Positions 9,097 to 16,940 of a DNA stretch of 63,708 nucleotides are shown here, one piece after another. The DNA is from Streptomyces sp. FIT100 (lineage in GTDB: Bacteria; Actinomycetota; Actinomycetes; Streptomycetales; Streptomycetaceae), in NCBI RefSeq assembly GCF_024584805.1, contig NZ_CP075715.1:7901557-7965264 (forward strand), in the 5' to 3' direction. Position 1 is the stretch's first letter, and the number at the start of each line of letters is the position of its first letter. The position numbers and the translations under genes were made by a program. Below the pieces are notes generated by a model. It ran no database searches. It was not told the origin of the DNA and saw only the letters and a list, made by a program, of their open reading frames with translations.

Positions 9097-9546
9097 ATGC
9101 AGCTCCGCGACACAGAGCGTTTCACCGAATTGCTGTATCTCAAAGGCCTGTCCCAGCGGAAACTGGCCGAACAGGCCCATGTTTCCCAGGCATTCATATC
9201 GATGCTGGCCCGCGGTCGGCGCGGGGCCCGGCCGGAGACCGCGTGGCGTATAGCCTCCGCGCTGGGCGTGTGCAGCCATGAGCTGTTCACCGTCGAGCCC
9301 GCCCGGCTGACGCGCCTGGCACGCACGGCCACCGACACGGCCGCTCTGTGCAAGGCAGCGCCATCGCCGCCATCGTCGCCATCGTCGCCATCGCCGCCAT
9401 CGCCGCCATCGTCACCGCCGTCGTCGTCGCCGCTGTCGCCGCCATCGCCGCCATCGTCACCGCCGTCGCCGCCGTCGCCGTCGCCGTCGCCGCCATCGTC
9501 GTCACCGCCGTTGCCGTCGTCGCCGTTGCGGCCCACAGCCGCCTGA
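9097..9546 (+). CDS. Xre-type HTH regulator, copy 3, with Ser/Pro tail
   Basis: A 149-aa paralogue of the regulators at 419 and 3984, on the opposite strand. The HTH (about 8-65: LSQRKLAEQAHVSQAFISML and GRRGARPETAWRIASALGV) is clearly conserved. From about residue 90 the protein is almost only Ser and Pro, encoded by a trinucleotide-type repeat (GCC/ATC/GTC) at 9358-9530. Such DNA is prone to slippage, so tail length may vary between strains. The ATG at 9097 has GGGGAG upstream. Lying next to a WhiB-like gene, it looks like a control module of a mobile element. Target unknown. Confidence 0.75.
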   Translation: MQLRDTERFTELLYLKGLSQRKLAEQAHVSQAFISMLARGRRGARPETAWRIASALGVCSHELFTVEPARLTRLARTATDTAALCKAAPSPPSSPSSPSPPSPPSSPPSSSPLSPPSPPSSPPSPPSPSPSPPSSSPPLPSSPLRPTAA

Positions 9547-10012
9547 AGGACCGCTTCGCTCACGCACCCTTGGTGCCCCACCCCCGCACCCCCCTTTTTC
9601 CCGGGGGTCGGCGCCGGGCCGGCACAGCCCCCGTGAGGCGGAGCACCTGCCCGGTCCTCGCCACACCCACCGCCGCAGTTCCCTGCCCGGGGTGCGAAAC
9701 CCCAAGCCCCGCCGGCTTCCGGGGCAAGCCGGGCCGCGTCCGCTGCGGCAACGCCCCGAACGAAAGGACATCCGCGCCCATGCCCGGCCATCCCCGCGCC
9801 ATCACCGCCCGCGACAGACGCGGCAGCTTCGGCCCCACCGGCTCCCACCCCTGCGGTGCCCTGCGCCAGACGCTGCGCGCAGCCCTGCGCGCCGGGGACG
9901 ACGCGCTCCGTGCCGGCCGCGAGCCGCGGCCCTCCGCCCGCGTCCGCCTCGGGCTCGCCCCAGGGCGGCGTGGTGCGGCGGCCGGCCCCACCGAAGAGAC
10001 CTGGAGACGCCT
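9547..10012. other. intergenic, no gene recognised
   Basis: Open frames extend through here but are Arg/Pro-rich extensions of the WhiB frame or its antisense. I found no domain. GGAG at about 10003 serves the GTG at 10013. Confidence 0.5.
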
Positions 10013-10420
10013 GTGGAACTGAGCCTGACGCCCGCCACCGGCCACAGCAGACCCCGTCAGCTTTCCTTGTGGGACCGCCACTGGCGGCAGCACGGGGCCT
10101 GCGCCGGCAGCGACACGAACCTGTTCTTCGCCGACAACCGCTCCTGCGGGCAGGAGGAAGCCCTGGAAATCTGCGCATCCTGCCCGGTCCGGACCGAATG
10201 CCTCGCCTACGCCCTGGACGAGCGCTTCCCGTACGGCATCTTCGGCGGCACCACCCCGGCCTGGCGCCGGGACCTGCTGCACCGCCGGCCCCACGTCACC
10301 TCCTGGCGCGGCCTGCTGTTGCGAGCACGAGCCGAGCACATGAACCGGCCGCACCGCACCACCACCCCCGTCACCCGGACCCACCGGACCCAGTCGGCAG
10401 CACACGGCACCCACAACTGA
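10013..10420 (+). CDS. WhiB-like iron-sulphur transcription factor
   Basis: A 135-aa Wbl-family protein. The four cluster-binding cysteines can be seen in HGACAGSDTNLFF, then ALEICASCPVRTEC, i.e. one Cys followed by a C-x2-C-x5-C group. A fifth Cys lies between (NRSCGQEE). The turn motif, usually G-[VI]-W-G-G, reads GIFGG here, followed by a basic C-terminal DNA-binding region (WRRDLLHRR). I chose GTG 10013 because the upstream part of the frame lacks protein character and GGAG lies about 8 nt before it. Wbl proteins bind a [4Fe-4S] cluster and often partner a sigma factor. Extra copies are typical of actinophages and Streptomyces plasmids. Confidence 0.85.
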   Translation: MELSLTPATGHSRPRQLSLWDRHWRQHGACAGSDTNLFFADNRSCGQEEALEICASCPVRTECLAYALDERFPYGIFGGTTPAWRRDLLHRRPHVTSWRGLLLRARAEHMNRPHRTTTPVTRTHRTQSAAHGTHN

Positions 10421-10517
10421 CCGCCCCAGCCCGCCCCACGCCCCCCACCCCCTTCCGTACAGGCATGCCCCTGGCACCGCCGCCGGCCGCCGGCACCCCG
10501 CCGGCGGCCCCAGCCCA

Positions 10518-10602
10518 GAGCGAGTGGCGAAATCCGGTAAACGCAGCGGACTTAAAATCCGCCACCCCCCAGGGTTTGTGGGTTCGAATCCCACCTCGCT
10601 CA
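10518..10602 (+). tRNA. tRNA-Leu (anticodon TAA, reads UUA)
   Basis: An 85-nt class-II cloverleaf. The acceptor GAGCGAG pairs with CTCGCTC, the D-stem is GCG/CGC, and the anticodon stem GCGGA/TCCGC encloses loop CTTAAAA (anticodon TAA). A long variable arm follows, then T-stem GTGGG/CCCAC around TTCGAAT. The discriminator is A; CCA is not fully encoded. It decodes UUA leucine codons, which are very rare in Streptomyces and normally read by the bldA tRNA. From memory this is not the bldA sequence, so it looks like a second, element-borne UUA tRNA. Several TTA codons occur elsewhere in the window. Confidence 0.9.
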
Positions 10603-10722
10603 CCGGCCCTCCAGATCCGCCTCACCGCATCCCGGACCTTCGGCTCCGGCTCCGCGGCACACGGCGCGCCCATCCACCGTGCCCTCAGCCCCATACGGTC
10701 AAAGCCACGACCAGGAACACGC

Positions 10723-11073
10723 GTGAACGCCTACCTCAACCTCGCCGTCAAACAAGCCGCACGGTCCCGGTGCCGTTACCGCGTCGGCGCTGTCCTGGCC
10801 AAAGGAGGCCGCATCCTCGCCCACTCCTCCAACCGCTACCGCAACGCCCCCAGCACCGACTTCCACCACGCGACCTTCCACGCCGAGGAAGTACTCCTGC
10901 GCCGTACGCGCTCGGCCCGCGGCGCCGTGGTCTACGTGGCCCGTGTCCGCAGGAACGGCGCCCCGGCGCTCGCCCGCCCCTGCCCGCGCTGCCAGCGGGC
11001 CCTGGCCGCCGACGGCGTCGTCCGCGCCCTCTACACCACGCCCACGGGGCCGGGCAGCCTGCGCCTTGGCTGA
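10723..11073 (+). CDS. cytidine/dCMP deaminase-fold protein
   Basis: A 116-aa protein of the zinc-dependent deaminase superfamily. The H-A-E motif (TFHAEEVLLRR, about residues 49-59) and PCPRCQRAL (about 86-94) give the His plus two Cys zinc ligands and the catalytic Glu. At 116 aa it is a minimal single domain. It starts at GTG 10723; the longer open frame upstream has no protein character and runs across the tRNA-Leu gene. It lies between two tRNA genes. Substrate unknown: free nucleoside/nucleotide or tRNA base are both conceivable; I infer neither. Confidence 0.7.
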   Translation: MNAYLNLAVKQAARSRCRYRVGAVLAKGGRILAHSSNRYRNAPSTDFHHATFHAEEVLLRRTRSARGAVVYVARVRRNGAPALARPCPRCQRALAADGVVRALYTTPTGPGSLRLG

Positions 11074-11125
11074 CGGAACGTGACCTCCCGTGGCCGGCCG
11101 GGAATCCCGGAGCACCCTTCCCGGA

Positions 11126-11215
11126 CCGCAGGCACGGGGCCCGCAGGCACGGGGCCCGCAGGCAGAGGGCCCGCAGGCACGGGGCCCGCAGGCAGAGGGC
11201 CCGCAGGCACGGGGC
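11126..11215. repeat. 15-bp tandem repeat, 6 units
   Basis: Six units of CCGCAGGCACGGGGC or CCGCAGGCAGAGGGC in a row from 11126, just before the tRNA-Met. Non-coding. Confidence 0.85.
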
Positions 11216-11265
11216 GCCGAGCCCTGACACCACACCACCCCCGGGGACAGCGGCCCCCATTGCCA

Positions 11266-11339
11266 GAGGCGTTAGCTCAGCCGGTCAGAGCAGGGGACTC
11301 ATAATCCTCCGGTCGCGGGTTCGAGTCCCGCACGCCTCA
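11266..11339 (+). tRNA. tRNA-Met (anticodon CAT)
   Basis: A 74-nt cloverleaf: acceptor GAGGCGT/ACGCCTC, D-stem GCTC/GAGC, anticodon stem GGGGA/TCCTC with loop CTCATAA, T-stem GCGGG/CCCGC around TTCGAGT, discriminator A. A CAT anticodon means elongator Met, or Ile2 if the C is modified to lysidine; the sequence alone does not separate these. Confidence 0.9.
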
Positions 11340-11489
11340 CCGCGCGCCCCACCCCACCCCACCGCGCCCCGCCTCGCTGCACCGCACCGCGCCTCACCGC
11401 GCCCCCAGTTTCACTGGGCCCGCACGCGCTGGGCGGCCCAGTCTCGCCCCACGCCCGGCCGACAGCCGAAACGCGAGAGGAACACCTTC

Positions 11490-12413
11490 ATGCCCGCACC
11501 GCCCCCGAGAACCGCCGCACCCCGCATGACCCACCGCCGCAGCGGCCGCAGCGGACTCCACCTCCCCGTCCTCTCCCTCAGCCTGGCAGGCCGCAACAAG
11601 CCGCTGTCCGCACCCAGCGCACTGATCCACCACGCGGTCAACGAGGGCATCACCCACTTCGACTTCACGCTACGCCGCGGTCAGATATCCGCGACGGCCG
11701 ACGGCACCACCGGCCACGCCCTGGCAACGGTGCGTGCGCGGCGCAGCGACGTGACCGTCTCCACCCGTATCGGCCTGGGAACCGGCCCCGGCCCCCTGGC
11801 CGGATTCGGCTCCCGCGGGCATCTGCTCTCCCAGCTCAACACCCTGCTCCGGTACACCGGACTCGACCACGTCGACATCCTCTACGCGCACCGCTACGAC
11901 CACACCTGCCCGCTCGAGGAGACCATGGGCGCCCTGGCGAGCGCGGTCCATCAGGGAAAGGCCCTCTATGTGGGCCTGTCGGGGTTCGGGCCGTCTGTGC
12001 TGGCGCGAGCGGCCGTACTCCTGAACCGGCTGGGCACCCCCGCCGTGCTCTACCAGGCCTCGTACTCCCTGCTCGACCGGTGGCTCGAAAACCAGGTGCT
12101 GGATGTTCTCGAACTCCACGGCATCGGCTGCGTCGCCGGCTCCCCGCTGGCGGGCGCCGCCCTGACCGGCCGCGGACACGCGCTGGCCGCTCCTCCCGGG
12201 GTGCTGTCCGCTCTCGCGCGCATCGCCGCCGAACGCGGCCAGAACCTGGCCCAGCTCGCCCTCAGCTGGAGCCTGCACAACCCGCGCATCACCTCCGCCC
12301 TCCTGTCCACCTCCCAGTTCGACCACCTCGCACAGGCCCGGGAGGCCGCCGGCCGCCTGGACTTCACCGCCGACGAACTCGCCGGTATCAACGCCTGCTG
12401 CCCGCCGGCCTGA
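11490..12413 (+). CDS. aldo/keto reductase homologue lacking catalytic Tyr and Lys
   Basis: A 307-aa protein of the aldo/keto reductase superfamily, closest in feel to the YghZ/Kv-beta group (CPLEETMGALASAVHQGKAL, LYVGLSGFG). Of the catalytic tetrad, Asp58 (HFDFT) and His134 (LYAHRYD) are present. The Tyr expected in the N-N-Y-G motif is replaced in LRRG, and the Lys normally in STKAG is Arg93 (STRIG). The protein is also slightly short. It may have lost reductase activity and kept a binding or regulatory role, as in Kv-beta-like proteins; that is inference. ATG 11490 with GAGAGG upstream. A MITE lies 26 nt after the stop. Confidence 0.75.
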   Translation: MPAPPPRTAAPRMTHRRSGRSGLHLPVLSLSLAGRNKPLSAPSALIHHAVNEGITHFDFTLRRGQISATADGTTGHALATVRARRSDVTVSTRIGLGTGPGPLAGFGSRGHLLSQLNTLLRYTGLDHVDILYAHRYDHTCPLEETMGALASAVHQGKALYVGLSGFGPSVLARAAVLLNRLGTPAVLYQASYSLLDRWLENQVLDVLELHGIGCVAGSPLAGAALTGRGHALAAPPGVLSALARIAAERGQNLAQLALSWSLHNPRITSALLSTSQFDHLAQAREAAGRLDFTADELAGINACCPPA

Positions 12414-12439
12414 GCCGCCGCAGCAAAGGGGCCGACGCT

Positions 12440-12613
12440 AGGGCGTGTTGCGAAAGTCCCGTCTGCGCGGCGGCGTCTGGCACGCACGCTCGCGGCGTTG
12501 TCGGTCGTCGGCGCAGCCCGCTGCGCTCTCCTTCCTCCGCCTTGCGATCGCACGCACCAGACACCGCCGCGCCCGCCCTACGGGCGGACGACGCTACTTT
12601 CGCAACACGCCCT
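12440..12613. mobile_element. MITE, copy 2 of 3
   Basis: A 174-bp copy with the same 18-bp terminal inverted repeats and CTAG boundaries as copies 1 and 3. I saw one internal difference (CACCAGACACC instead of CACCAGACGCC). It is inserted directly downstream of the aldo/keto reductase homologue without interrupting it. Confidence 0.9.
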
Positions 12614-12760
12614 AGCCCCCTCGGCACGCCAGCCCCCTCTCGGCACCCCGGCACCCCGGCACCTCGTGGCCCCGTGGCCCGCGTGGTCCGCCGTTTCACC
12701 GGCCGTGCGTGCCGTATCCGCCCGTTCACGCTCCGCCCCAGCGGCCGCCAGGAGCAACTC

Positions 12761-13339
12761 ATGCAACCTACGTGCCTCATATGCGCCACCGACACCACGC
12801 AACCGGAAGAACCATGCCCGGTATGTCAGGTCTGTTCCTACAGGCTGCGCTGGGCCCTGGACAAACTGCCCCACCTCTACGTCCAGTTGCATACCGAACT
12901 GCCCCACGGCACACCCCGCCGGAGAATCGAGTCGGCCACCCGCCACACCCCATGGCGCAGCCGGGACATTCCCGTCCCTTTGCGGATCTCCCTGCTCGCC
13001 CACGCCGACCACTGCGTCGCGGCGGTCCGCTGCTGGTCGGCCCATGCTCTGCCCGGCGCACTGCCCCCCGAGCCCGTGCGCCCCGGCCGCCTGCTCCAGC
13101 AGCTGTGCCTGGCACTGTCCGACGACCTGCCGGCGGCCGTGCGAACCGCCGCCGACGCCACCCGCGCCCGCAAGGTCTGGCGGGCCTACACCCACGCCTG
13201 CCAGCTCCTGGACCGCGAGGAACCGCCCCGGCGACTGCCCGAGCCGTGCCCCGTATGCGACCTGAAAGCCCTCATGCGTCGAGCCGACGGCGACATCTTC
13301 TGCCGCTCCTGCAACAGCTACTGGCCCGCCACCGGATGA
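12761..13339 (+). CDS. zinc-ribbon protein of unknown function
   Basis: A 192-aa protein with C-x2-C pairs at both ends: CLICATD and CPVCQVC near the N-terminus (residues 5-25), and CPVCDLKALM plus CRSC near the C-terminus (about 165-186), as in zinc ribbons. The middle is helical and rich in Arg and Leu. Start ATG 12761, with CAGGAG 7 nt upstream. It is followed after 38 nt by a MerR-like gene on the same strand, probably co-transcribed. Paired zinc-ribbon and HTH genes of this type are familiar from actinophages and integrative elements, but I cannot assign a function. Confidence 0.65.
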   Translation: MQPTCLICATDTTQPEEPCPVCQVCSYRLRWALDKLPHLYVQLHTELPHGTPRRRIESATRHTPWRSRDIPVPLRISLLAHADHCVAAVRCWSAHALPGALPPEPVRPGRLLQQLCLALSDDLPAAVRTAADATRARKVWRAYTHACQLLDREEPPRRLPEPCPVCDLKALMRRADGDIFCRSCNSYWPATG

Positions 13340-13377
13340 ACCCGGACCCGCCCCCGCCTCAGCGTCAAGGACACACC

Positions 13378-13743
13378 ATGCCCCCACAGTTCTCCCGGCG
13401 CGGCACCCAGGCCGATCCCGCGCTCGCGGACCCCTCCCGCAGGCTGCTGACCACCGCCGAGGCCGCCGAGGTCGCCCAAGTGAGCCCCGCATGCATCCGC
13501 CAATGGGTCCGCCGGGGCTACCTGCGGCCCGTAGCCCGCTACGGCAAACGCAACCTCTACCGGGAGGACCATGTGCTGCGCGCGGAACGGGACCGCCGCA
13601 ACCCCGGCGCCCCATCACCCGGCACCGGCACCCCGCAACCCCGCAACCCCGGCGCCCCGTCACCCGGCACCGGCACTTCGTCATCCGGCACCGGCGCCGC
13701 GCGACACGCGACGAGCCCCGATTGGCCCACGGCCGAGCGATAA
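13378..13743 (+). CDS. MerR-like / excisionase-like HTH protein
   Basis: A 121-aa DNA-binding protein. Residues about 22-66 form a winged helix-turn-helix of the MerR/excisionase type (LLTTAEAAEVAQVSPACIRQ, WVRRGYLRPVARYGKRNLYR). The C-terminal half is low-complexity with a repeated NPGAPSPGTGT unit encoded by repetitive DNA at 13606-13690. ATG at 13378. Such proteins act as excisionases or small regulators on mobile elements; here no integrase lies nearby. The closest recombinase is the broken serine recombinase at 60894. Confidence 0.7.
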   Translation: MPPQFSRRGTQADPALADPSRRLLTTAEAAEVAQVSPACIRQWVRRGYLRPVARYGKRNLYREDHVLRAERDRRNPGAPSPGTGTPQPRNPGAPSPGTGTSSSGTGAARHATSPDWPTAER

Positions 13744-14122
13744 CCTCACGGACACCCAGGCGAGTTCACACAGCCGTCGGCCCGCACGAGGGCCGCGCAT
13801 TCCCCGGCGTCCTTGTTCCTGTTATCCCTGGTCCGCATCGATTACCGGCCCCGCCGCCGGTGCTCGGGCTGCCTTGCGACGCCACCACCGCTGTGTTCAG
13901 ATCACCCGCAGTGACGAGCCGTCACCACTGCCGGAGCAGCAGTTTGCGGCCGTCACAGGGAACCGGCTCCGTTCGCCGCCGGCGTGCCCGCCCACACCCC
14001 GCCCACACCCGATCACCCCCTTTCCCCTGCGCCTGCGCCTACGCCCACGCGCACGCGCAGCGGACAGGGCCATGGGCGCCCCCGACGGGCACCGCGCAGA
14101 AAGACCGAAGAGAAAGGCAGCG
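13744..14122. other. intergenic, no gene recognised
   Basis: No convincing coding sequence. GAGAAAGGCAG just before 14123 is the ribosome-binding site of the methyltransferase gene. Confidence 0.5.
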
Positions 14123-15304
14123 ATGACCACCCTCGACAGGACGGAGCAGATCGCCATGCGGGGTCTGCTCACCACCATCAGCGACACCCTGGGCACCCCC
14201 CTGGCACCCGAATGGGAGCACGCCTACCAGACCGTTCCCAGGCACCGGTTCCTGCCCACCCGGCTGTGGACCGGGAACGCCCTGGCCGAGTGCGCGCGCA
14301 GCACCGACCCGGAGACCTGGCTGCGCCACGCCTATACGGACATCCCTCTCGTCACCCGGCTCAACGACGGCTATGACGGGGCCGTCGGTGATCTGCGGCC
14401 TTCCTGTTCCGTCCCCGAACCCTCCCTCGTCTTCCGGATGCTGGACATGCTGGATGTGCGAGACGGCCACGACGTCCTGCACATCGGGACCGGGACCGGA
14501 TGGATCACCGGCCTTCTCGCCCACCGCCTGGGCGGGGATCACGTCACCACGGTGGAAGCGGACCCGGCGCTGCACGTCCAGGCCGGTATCAAGCTCAAGG
14601 CGGCCCGGCTGGAGCCCGTCCTGATCGAGGGGGACGGGGCGGCCGGGCACGCGGCCGGGGCGCCCTACGACCGTGTCCTGGCCGAGTGTTCCGTCCGCGC
14701 GGTGCCGCGCGCGTGGCTGGAGCAGACCAGGCCCGGGGGAGTGATCCTCACCCCGTGGTCCTCACCCTGGTACGGCTTCGGCCTGCTGCGGCTGACCGCG
14801 CACAGCGACGGCAGCGCCTCCGGGCCCTTCTCACCCCATGGCGCCTGCACGCTCATGAGCGGCCAGCAGGGCACGGAACTGAGTATCCACCGGGACGTGG
14901 TGCGCCCCGAGCAGCTGGCGCACCTCTCCGAGACCAAGTTGTCCCCGTGGGCGGTCACGGGCGATGACCGCGCCGCGAAGTTCGCGATGGGTCTGCTGCT
15001 GAGGGACCTCTGGTGGGCCTGGCACTCGAACTCGACCATGGACGGGGTCGCGTTCCAGCTGTGGATCGCGACCACTGACGCCGCCTCCTGGGCGGCCATC
15101 GACGTGGCGGAGCGGGCCGCTGACCGCTTCACCGTGCGCCAGCACGGGCCGCGGCGGCTGGTGAACGAGCTGGAAGGCGCCTACGCGTGGTGGCAGGGTG
15201 TCGGCAGCCCTGGGCCCGAACAGTTCGGCATGACGGTCACCGCCGACGGCCGTCACATCCCCTGGCTCGACTCCCCGGACAACATCCTCCCCGCCCGCCG
15301 CTGA
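14123..15304 (+). CDS. PCMT-like SAM-dependent methyltransferase
   Basis: A 393-aa protein resembling the protein-L-isoaspartate O-methyltransferase (PCMT) family. The N-terminal part carries VPRHRFLP (about 36-43), typical of the family. SAM motif I is VLHIGTGTGWITGLLAHRLG (about 119-138), followed by the acidic residue in TTVEADP and by YDRVLAECSVRAVP. The C-terminal ~180 aa extend beyond ordinary PCMT (about 210-230 aa). Actinobacteria hold many such long PCMT-like enzymes, several tied to peptide natural products (established for the family as a whole). No precursor peptide gene is seen here, so the substrate is unknown. A strong hairpin follows the stop. Confidence 0.75.
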   Translation: MTTLDRTEQIAMRGLLTTISDTLGTPLAPEWEHAYQTVPRHRFLPTRLWTGNALAECARSTDPETWLRHAYTDIPLVTRLNDGYDGAVGDLRPSCSVPEPSLVFRMLDMLDVRDGHDVLHIGTGTGWITGLLAHRLGGDHVTTVEADPALHVQAGIKLKAARLEPVLIEGDGAAGHAAGAPYDRVLAECSVRAVPRAWLEQTRPGGVILTPWSSPWYGFGLLRLTAHSDGSASGPFSPHGACTLMSGQQGTELSIHRDVVRPEQLAHLSETKLSPWAVTGDDRAAKFAMGLLLRDLWWAWHSNSTMDGVAFQLWIATTDAASWAAIDVAERAADRFTVRQHGPRRLVNELEGAYAWWQGVGSPGPEQFGMTVTADGRHIPWLDSPDNILPARR

Positions 15305-15312
15305 CACGCCGC

Positions 15313-15352
15313 GGTCCCGGCCGTCCGCATCCCCTTCCGGACGGCCGGGACC
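15313..15352 (+). terminator. hairpin terminator after the methyltransferase
   Basis: Perfect 15-bp inverted repeat: GGTCCCGGCCGTCCG at 15313-15327 and its complement at 15338-15352, with a 10-nt loop, 8 nt after the stop. Confidence 0.8.
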
Positions 15353-15866
15353 CGCGGTCGCCGCTGCGCCCTGCGCGACAGCGCAGGCCCCCCCTTCACG
15401 CGGAAGCAGGTATTCATCGCCGGCGGAGCCGGCCCAGCCGCGGCTCAGCGCCTCGCGCGCCCCGTGCGGCGCCCGGGCGGGATCAGCGCCGGCAGTACGT
15501 CCCGCCGCTGCCAGATGCCGGCGACGGCCTTGGTTCCTTCGGACAGGCCGCCGCCGGACAGGCCGCCGCGGCCGCGGTCCCGCAGAACGGCCCGGACAGG
15601 AGCCGCACGGTCAACTCGGTACGCAGGGCGTTGCGTTGCCCGTGCGGCTGACGCCAGCCCTCCCCGTGCCCCGGTCACCTCGCAGCCGCGGTCCGCCAAG
15701 GTCCCGGGCGCAGGACAGGTGACAGCCCCCGCGAGGCCGGCGCCGAAGACCAGGACGAGGACGAAGACCAGGACGAGGGCCCAGGACCAGGACCAAGACC
15801 AGGACCAGGGCCAAGACCAAGACCAGGACTGGGGGCGGAGCAAGGGGCCGGCCGGGAGTTCGTGCT
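15353..15866. other. intergenic, hexamer-type repeat
   Basis: Contains the repeat at 15745-15829. A minus-strand frame at 15445-15870 would start with GTG overlapping the potA stop, but its translation is dominated by Trp-Ser and Val-Leu runs forced by the repeat, so I do not call it as a gene. Confidence 0.5.
15745..15829. repeat. degenerate GACCAG/GACGAG hexamer array
   Basis: About fourteen consecutive hexamers of the type GACCAG, AAGACC or GACGAG, between the convergent methyltransferase and potA genes. Confidence 0.8.
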
Positions 15867-16940
15867 TCACGCGTCGCCGTCCAGGAGCAGGCAGTGCTCG
15901 GGCCGCCAGCCCAGCTCGACGCTCTCCCCGCCGCTCCAGCGTTTCTCGCGGCGGGACCGGTCGGCGTTCTGCTCCAGCACCGACAGCTCCACTCCCGGCG
16001 CCACTTCGACCAGGTAGGTGGTGCTCGCCCCGCCGTAGACGCTCTCCCGCACGGTGCCGCGTACGCGCACCATGCCCGGCTCGAAGTCGCCGAGCCGGAT
16101 CTTCTCCGGGCGCACGGACGCGCTCACCCGCGCCCCTTCGCCAAGGCCCGGCCGTCCGGGCACGGGAAAGGACAGGCCGCCGGGCAGGGTGAGCCTGCCA
16201 CCGGCGTAGCGGCCCGCCATCACATTGGAGACGCCGATGAAGCCGGCCACGAACGCGTCGGCGGGCCGTTCGTAGATGTCCTCGGGCGTGCCGGTCTGCG
16301 CGAGTGTCCCCGCCCGCAGCACCGCGAGCCGGTCGGACAGAGCCAGCGCCTCGTCCTGGTCGTGGGTGACGAAGACGAACGTGCAGCCGACCTCCCGCTG
16401 GATCTCTTTGAGCTCCAGGCGCATCCGTTGGCGCAGTTGCAGGTCCAGCGCCGAGAGCGGCTCGTCCAGCAGCAGCACCGAGGGCCGGTTGACCAGGGCC
16501 CGAGCCAGCGCCACCCGCTGCTTCTGACCGCCGGAGAGGGTATGCGGCCGGGCCCTGGCCTCGCCCAGGAGCCCGACCAGTTCCAGCATCCGCCCGACCC
16601 GCTGGATGATCTCCTTGCGCGGGGCACCACGCCGCTTCAGGCCGAAGGCGACGTTGCCGAAGACGTCGAGGTGCTCGAAGAGGGCGTAGGACTGGAAGAC
16701 GGTGTTGACGTCGCGCCGGTGCGGCGGCAGGAAGGTGACGTCGTTCGCGCCGATGCGGATGCGTCCGCTGGTCGGGGCGTCGAATCCGGCGATCATCCGC
16801 AGCGTGGAGGTCTTCCCGCAGCCGGACGGCCCCAGCAGCGAGAAGAACTCGCCGTCGCCGACGGTGAGATCGAGCCGCCGCACGGCGGTGCGCGAGCCGA
16901 ACGTCTTGCTCACGCCGTCGAGGTGTACGCCGGACATCAT
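15867..16940 (-). CDS. potA: polyamine ABC transporter ATP-binding protein
   Basis: A 357-aa ATPase of a spermidine/putrescine-type importer. Walker A is GPSGCGKTS (about 38-46), the ABC signature LSGGQKQRVALARAL (about 140-154), Walker B VLLLDEPLSALD and the switch His in FVTHDQDEA. After the ATPase domain a TOBE-type region (about 250-350) contains SVRPEKIRL. The ATG at 16940 overlaps the potC stop (ATGA), and a second ATG follows directly. As the last gene of a four-gene coupled set it would power uptake through PotB/PotC. Confidence 0.9.
   Translation of the reverse strand: MMSGVHLDGVSKTFGSRTAVRRLDLTVGDGEFFSLLGPSGCGKTSTLRMIAGFDAPTSGRIRIGANDVTFLPPHRRDVNTVFQSYALFEHLDVFGNVAFGLKRRGAPRKEIIQRVGRMLELVGLLGEARARPHTLSGGQKQRVALARALVNRPSVLLLDEPLSALDLQLRQRMRLELKEIQREVGCTFVFVTHDQDEALALSDRLAVLRAGTLAQTGTPEDIYERPADAFVAGFIGVSNVMAGRYAGGRLTLPGGLSFPVPGRPGLGEGARVSASVRPEKIRLGDFEPGMVRVRGTVRESVYGGASTTYLVEVAPGVELSVLEQNADRSRREKRWSGGESVELGWRPEHCLLLDGDA

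Noticed and set aside
7702..11215. Tandem arrays considered as CRISPR
   Set aside because: Units are 15-24 bp, directly adjacent without spacers, and there are no cas genes.
10524..12413. A 629-aa continuous frame covering the aldo/keto reductase region
   Set aside because: The upstream ~320 codons run through the tRNA-Leu, the deaminase-fold gene and the tRNA-Met and are Arg/Pro-rich; the real gene starts at 11490.
15445..15870. Minus-strand ORF whose GTG overlaps the potA stop
   Set aside because: Its WSWSW and VLVLV runs are the direct translation of the hexamer repeat; no domain or conserved feature is seen.
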